A stretch of DNA of 6,224 bases, taken from positions 33,684-39,907 of the forward strand of contig DGAQ01000028.1 of the NCBI GenBank assembly GCA_002382445.1, read 5' to 3'. Positions 6,206 to 6,224 of the stretch are shown piece by piece (position 1 is the stretch's first letter; every line of letters begins with the position of its first letter). The translations under genes were made by a program, and so were the position numbers. Under the pieces are notes generated by a model. The model was not told the origin of the DNA, ran no database searches, and saw only the letters and a program-made list of their open reading frames with translations. Source of the DNA: Porticoccaceae bacterium UBA4026 (GTDB lineage: Bacteria; Pseudomonadota; Gammaproteobacteria; Pseudomonadales; Porticoccaceae).

Positions 6206-6224
6206 AAAGATCTCCCTTAATGAT
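6206..6224 (-). promoter_or_regulatory. Ribosome-binding site and leader of the YfcH-like gene
   Basis: The last 19 bases contain AAGGGAGA (minus strand, 6218-6211), a strong Shine-Dalgarno match six bases before the ATG. The promoter or upstream gene lies outside the window. Confidence 0.7.

Overview
The window reads as ordinary chromosomal sequence from a gammaproteobacterium, probably a marine or other free-living lineage. I infer this from the close resemblance of the proteins to E. coli and Pseudomonas-type families (NadK, YbfF, YfcH, YeaC/DUF1315, AspC/TyrB), the moderate base composition (a little under half G+C by eye), and Shine-Dalgarno sites ahead of most genes. The genus cannot be fixed from this sequence. 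I see no RNA gene, insertion sequence, phage gene, CRISPR array or toxin-antitoxin pair.

Layout. Left block, minus strand, transcribed right to left: nadK (761-1657), a GlpG-like rhomboid protease (122-730), and the first 44 codons of a DUF1315/YeaC-family protein (1-132, cut by the window edge). The rhomboid follows nadK after 30 bp, and the DUF1315 start lies inside the rhomboid 3' end, so the three probably form one transcript. A 105-bp divergent intergenic region (1658-1762) separates nadK from the only plus-strand gene, a shikimate-kinase-like P-loop kinase (1763-2293). Right block, minus strand: a YfcH-type epimerase-fold protein (5309-6205), a classical SDR oxidoreductase (4376-5203), a YbfF-like alpha/beta-hydrolase (3599-4360), and an AspC/TyrB-type aminotransferase (2332-3528). 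The kinase and the aminotransferase are convergent, with 38 bp between their stop codons.

How the genes fit together. NadK makes NADP, the cofactor of many SDR enzymes, but this is a general housekeeping link and not evidence of a pathway. The SDR and the hydrolase are 15 bp apart and almost certainly co-transcribed. The aminotransferase and the shikimate-kinase-like gene could both touch aromatic amino-acid metabolism, but they are on opposite strands and no operon joins them.

I did not find an undescribed system. The points most worth a second look are the atypical active-site signature of the shikimate-kinase-like protein (GGS for GGG, RGI for RPL), the SDR-hydrolase pair, and two perfect 10-bp palindromes in the gap between the YfcH-like gene and the SDR gene.
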